NCBI GenBank assembly: GCA_964019155.1 | Contig: OZ025243.1 | Coordinates: 89,306,399-89,370,398, forward strand | Direction of reading: 5' to 3' | DNA from: Osedax fenrisi | Lineage: Eukaryota; Annelida; Polychaeta; Sabellida; Siboglinidae | DNA length: 64,000 bases | Part shown: positions 52,801 through 58,800 of the stretch, in pieces | Numbering within the stretch: the first letter of the stretch is position 1 | Layout: the number at the start of each line of letters is the position of its first letter | Position numbers and translations under genes: made by a program | Notes under the pieces: model-generated | What the model saw: only the letters and a program-made list of their open reading frames with translations | Told to the model about the DNA's origin: nothing | Databases searched by the model: none

Positions 52801-55800
52801 AATTAGTATTCTATTACTGTATCTATACATTAGTATATCTGTAATTTATATGGATATTTTATAAACACTATACTCCTGTTTGTTTACATTTTGAATATGT
52901 AGGTCAAATATCACCATGTATGCAGGCTAGATAGGGAGCTGTGGCGCTTGGATATATATGTGAAAAAAAATAGTATTATTTAAAATTTATTGTTTACAAA
53001 TTTAATTTCTATTTAATTTATACATTAATTTTTATGATTATATATAATCACAATCATAATATATTATGCATATAACTCTTAGAATATTTGTATATTAAAA
53101 ATACATATATATATATAACAGGGATGGGTTCAAATACGTATTTATATTTATATTTTTATTTATATGTGAAAAATGTATTACATTCCCTGTTATATAATAA
53201 TAAATAAGTGTAGCTTAAAGAAGAAATAAAGTATATTTCAAAAATAACTTATATAATAATTTATATATCAGTTCATATAAAAATGTTATTGTACTGTATA
53301 GTACAAATAATGTGTTGCTACTTTATTTGGTATATTATTAATTTTTTTATAATTAATGTCTATAGAAATATTTCACTAAACTTTAAATCTAATTTATTAA
53401 GTATTTTGAATAAAACAAAATTACTCTACTGAAATTATAGTAACTATTTTGTATAGAAGATTTTATATTAAATCTTACAATATATAGATAAATTCATATT
53501 TACATTCTAAATTTGTAATTTAGATTATTATATAAATAAAATGAATAATTTATAATGGTCTTAAAAATCTTATTTCCTATATATTTTAATAATTAAAAAT
53601 ATAATATAAGGAATGTTCTCATATATCTTTAAAGTTAAACATCGTATATAAATACAAAACTTTAATTCATATATTATAATTTTATATATTAATCTCACAA
53701 ATAAAAAAAATTAGTAATATAGAAAATAAAATACCAACACATTATTTGCACTATATACTATATAGTGATTAATATAACATTTTTATATTAACTGATATAT
53801 AAATTATTATATATACAGCTGTTTTTAAATATTTTTATAAATGTTTAATCCTCTATACATCTTTAGTTTTCCACGCACGAACGCTTAAAGGTATACCAAT
53901 GTTAAATTATACTTGAAATAAATTATTACATGATTCATAAAGATTTATGCTCTCTACTATAATTAAGTAAGAGTATTTAAACGAGAGTTTCTCCCTCCTA
54001 TCTGAAATTATCATGACATAATCATAATAGTTATCTTCTATAATATTAGTTTTCAGTAACAACCCCTTATCTAGTACATGTTTTCTTATTGTTGATTGAT
54101 TTATAAACAAAATATATTCACAATTATAAATATTGTCTATTGACTATAAATTACGTTATTGAAATAAACAACAAATAATTTGAAATTTAAAAATTAAAGA
54201 ATGTAACCATTTTACAGTTAACGTAAAAATAGATAACAGAAATAAAATATAGTGTAAAATCGTAAAAAAAATACTCAAAAATAAAAATAAAATATATTGT
54301 TTGTTAATGAGCATTGAAATATTCGTTTTAAACTAAATATATACTGAGTACTTTCTGTATTCCTATTGTTCGTTATTATTAATCATTTTATTTTCGTTTA
54401 TGTTACGTTATATTGTTTTTTTGTTTTTATTATAGACACTTGATTGATCTGGCACAAAGAGTCTTTATAATAAATTAAATTATATATTTTATATTGTTAT
54501 TGTTATTGTTATTTTTATTTGGTGGAGTCCTTACATCCCATCCAGGAACTTAGATGAAGTTTTCACTTATAACCATATATGGCTCTAATGTACCTTCGAA
54601 GCCGCTCTCATGTTAAGGCATCCATGGTTTTAACGAGAGCCGATCATTTATTTATACACAATTATATAAGATCACTTCTAAATAATATTTTAAGACCAAT
54701 TTTATAAAATTAATTAATAGCTCGAACCCGTGTCCTACTGCTTGTGTGTCACCTTGAAACCTTAGCCACTGAGCCACACAGGCAGTTTGTATTTATTTTT
54801 ATTTAAATGATAAATTTAAAATATATATTACAAACAACACATGTTAGCCTGACATAGGTCCCCAAACATGTCGCATGTAGGGCTTATATAATATCATATT
54901 GATATATAAGCATATGGTATTATGATATGTATATGTATAGGACAAAGGTTAACTACTAGGTGAATAATGTACTGAGAAATATAACGCCTGCAACGAAATG
55001 TTTACTTGAACTTTCGGTTTGACCTGTGACTTATTGGGGGCCGATGTCAGTATTCAGCCATTTGTAAATAATAAAGCAATCTAGAGTAATACAAAGCACA
55101 CATTTAATGTAATCACTTTAAATCTGTAATAATATTATATTTGAATATAATAAATTTGAAACATATATAGTAATTATAAATAGCTATATTCAAAACTGAG
55201 AAGAGAATATATGTATTGCATTCTATGTATATTTTACTAATAATGAAATCTGACACATGTAAATAAATAGGTGATTGATAGATTTATTCAGAAAGTAAGC
55301 ATTCAGAAATATTTTCATAAAATTGAACCAGTTTTATGTATGTTATATTTATAATAAGTATATATAGTATATATTATATACACAATGTTATAAAAACATA
55401 TTTATAACATATAGTATATTTTATATATATATATATTATTATTAAAGCATTATTTTCTAAAGTAGAAAAATAGTTAAAATATATAGGTTGATTACATAAT
55501 AAATTAAAATTAATTAATTACATATATTTGAAATCGTAATTTATTTAGTAAATACTATTTATCCTGTATACTAATATTTATAATTAATGTTGTATAATAT
55601 ATAATTTATAATTTATATCTAAATCATTATCTATTCTAAACATATACTATACATATACTATATAATACCTAAATAGCTGATACTTATACCAATGCATCAG
55701 TTCCATGCCCCCCATATCACACAGGATATACATACGAAACCCAGCCCCAGAATCTCCCGACAACAGAGTGGCCCCTGATATAGTACCCAGCCCCATCGCT

Positions 55801-58800
55801 GCCCCCGCAATATACGCCGCCCCCGCTATATACGCCGCCCCCTCCCCCATCCGTGCCCCACCCCCCTCCACCTCTGATAAAGTGTATGGCTTCGCGTTCA
55901 ACTCGCGCTGTAGTACTGCCAGTAGTAACAACAGTACGGTCAGCAGCAGTGATGAGGACTACTGGGATGAAGATGAGTTTGACAGCAACCTGTACGAGAA
56001 CCAAGAACCCCCTAACAATAGGTACAAACCCCCCCAACCGGTCGAAGAGGGTGATTCAAAACCTATTTACACTTGTTCCGATGGTAGCTGTCAATCTGAT
56101 TCCGATAGCAATCTTTACATGAATGACATACAACATGAACCCCCTCCACCCCAAGAAATACCTACAGGTGAACGGGTGCCAACACTGCAACCCCGTCTCA
56201 GACAATTATCAGTACGAGATCAACCCCCCGTAAAGCCCCTCATTAAGTTCTCCCCCGAACATGTTCAAGCTCTCAACGCTCCCATCATGAAGTACACGAG
56301 CAATACAGGGGAGGAGGCGGAGTTAGGAGGCGGAGCTATACCCGAGTGGCAGCCGTACAGTGTGGATAGAACTGACCCGCAAGCAGTGGAGCGCCCCCTA
56401 CCTATAGGGTACCACCATCAACCCTCTCCTCTCATCAGCTCTAATGAATTGTTACGCGCTCAATCCGGTCTACGTAACCTAAAGTCTATGGTTCAGAAAT
56501 CTATGGAAGCTTATCAGCAAGGCTCCAGTGATGTGGGTCAGGCAGAACAGGATACTGTTCAACCTTCAGTTGATATGCGTCACAAACCAGCAGGTGATGT
56601 GGGTCAAAGATCGGGTCGCACCAAATCTATGTATTGGCTAGACGATATCATGAATACTCATTTCAAGAGTAATCAATTTCAGGTTAAATTTGATTAACAA
56701 TTAATTATAATCGACTATATATAAATATAGTTCATTATTATACTTGTATTACTATGTCTAACTTATATATGATAACTCTGTGATTCAGGAGAAAGATAAG
56801 GTACTAAGTCTGAACGAGCTAAAGAAGCAGAACAAACACAAGACACACACAACTAGGGGGGATCAGTTCATAGAGAACTCCCTGAATAGGGGCAGCAGCA
56901 GCAAGCACAGAGACCCTGCAGTAGACCCACAACAACCTCCACCACCCTCATGTGTAGCTAGAGAAGAGTTCGGTAGTCTACCTGTTCAACAATACACTGC
57001 CTCCAGTGCTGCTTCTCTTAAGCCATCCCCTACCCCTACCCCTACCCCTACTACCCCTACCGCTGTTAAGGCATATGCTCCTGTCTCGAGTTTTAATGCT
57101 GCAGTACATAAAGCTTATGCACCTGTTTCAGCTGCAAAGTTTGCCCCCGTATCTCAGCCGGAGTATGGCCCTACATCTCCTGCAAATTTTGCCCCCACTA
57201 CCCGTAGCCACATTACTGCCTCCTCCTCCACTATGAAACCCAACCTCAGACCTAAACCTTCGGCTGTCACTACCGCTAGTAGCCCGAAGTACAGCACGCT
57301 GAATAGTCCACAGTCTAGGTGAGTGGGTGAGAGTAAGAGTGTGTGTGGGTGTGTGTGTGTGGAAGTGTATGGGTGTGGGTGAGAGTGTGTGGCTGTAATC
57401 AAAGTATCAATGATGTTTCTAAACATCTAACTAATATAATGTTACTTATAATCTATGATTATATTTATCTAGTATTTTATAAAAAATAAATATACAATGT
57501 ATATTATACATTACTATATTTAATTAAGTAATATGTAATATATTATCGTTAAATACTCTTACAATTATTGTAATATTTATTTAATTTCAATAATAATGAA
57601 CATTTACGCAACATTTACACAACATTGAATAGGAACCACTCTGGGTATGTAAAGTTACGCAATCCAGAAGCAGAAGCTGATAATTCTGCTGATATGGTTT
57701 ACATATATAATGATTGTAATAATGACATGTGCACTAAGAGTGATTTTAAACATGCTATTGGTTATCGATTCCTTAACGGCATTTGGAACATCAAAATATG
57801 AGTATAGAGAATACACAAAAAAATTTTTTTTTAATTTGGGTCAATATTGTACATGCGCCAGCTTGGTCAAATTTAACAACATTTAACATGGGAATAGATA
57901 GGAAAATACCAAAAAAACATAAATATGTATATTTTTCACAGTTATATTTAAGCTACAATCATGAAATTTTCAGAATATGTGTAATGTGTATAGTTCCTTG
58001 TAATACTATAAATTCATAACAAAATTAATTTTATTTCTAGGATTTTTTTTTAAATTATAGGATTTTCCAGAGATTTTGTTGACCTCTCATAATTGTGTAC
58101 AGAATTGTTATATTTTATCAATTTATATTATATATAACAAAAAAAAACAATTATTTAATCACTATATATTACAATTTGGCCGAAAAAATAATAACTACCC
58201 TGGTATTTCTTTAATTTTGTTAAAAATCATCAAAAAATGACCATTTTTTCTGGGGATTGGTACCTTTACAAATTTTAAGATTTTTTATTTTTTTTCTTTT
58301 CTACCTCATCTTAAGATGTTATATTTTAACGTACAAGTATTGTAAATTTAAAAAAATAGCTCTTTATAATTTTAATAAATAGTCAAAGTAGCCTAATTTT
58401 TAGAACATTTTTATATATATAAAATTTATTTTATTGTTTAAATTAATTTTCTAATAACTAATATTGTAATTAGGGATACTATAGATAATATTTACTATAT
58501 ATTAATGTTATATATTAGAAGAATATAGTATTTAAAAAAAGTACTCATTATTATATATATACCCATTACAATACAATACAAATATAATGTACAGAATTCA
58601 AATAAATGTCCTTAAGGACATTTTATATAAACATATACAATACAATTACATAGGAATAACGACATTTCGAGATTTTTTTTTTTTTAATATTTTGTTTTTT
58701 TAAAACCTCCGGCGCACCACCAATAATGAACCAAAATGTATATGGTTTAATACAATAGTATCATGAGCATCATATCTATAGAATCTACTATGCCGGTTTA

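Larger units (their letters stand above)
47942..52959 (+). mobile_element. P-superfamily DNA transposon, full length
   Basis: The element spans 47950-52951 (5002 bp). ATATATAT on each side is the 8-bp target duplication expected of P elements, although in AT-rich DNA this is weak alone. Perfect 15-bp terminal inverted repeats CCAAGCGCCACAGCT are present. A second inverted pair lies inside (AATGTAAACAAA...AGTATAGTGTTTAT, 48010-48042 and 52861-52898), like the subterminal repeats of Drosophila P. It encodes a THAP transposase in four exons (48189-52208). A 150-bp direct repeat sits near the right end (about 52488-52640 and 52695-52850). It is inserted in ACK intron 14, in the same orientation as the gene. 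Confidence 0.92.

Noticed and set aside
53119..53190. 72-bp hAT-like mini-element (CAGGGATGGG ... CATTCCCTG)
   Set aside because: Flanks are AT simple sequence, so the apparent 8-bp duplication carries no weight and the ends match over only about 9 bases.
55647..56122. Overlapping frames on both strands around ACK exon 15
   Set aside because: They are shadows of the proline-rich exon; only the plus-strand frame joins the neighbouring exons in phase.
57006..57426. Leu/Pro-rich plus-strand and minus-strand frames over ACK exon 16
   Set aside because: Low-complexity repeats read in the wrong frame or strand.
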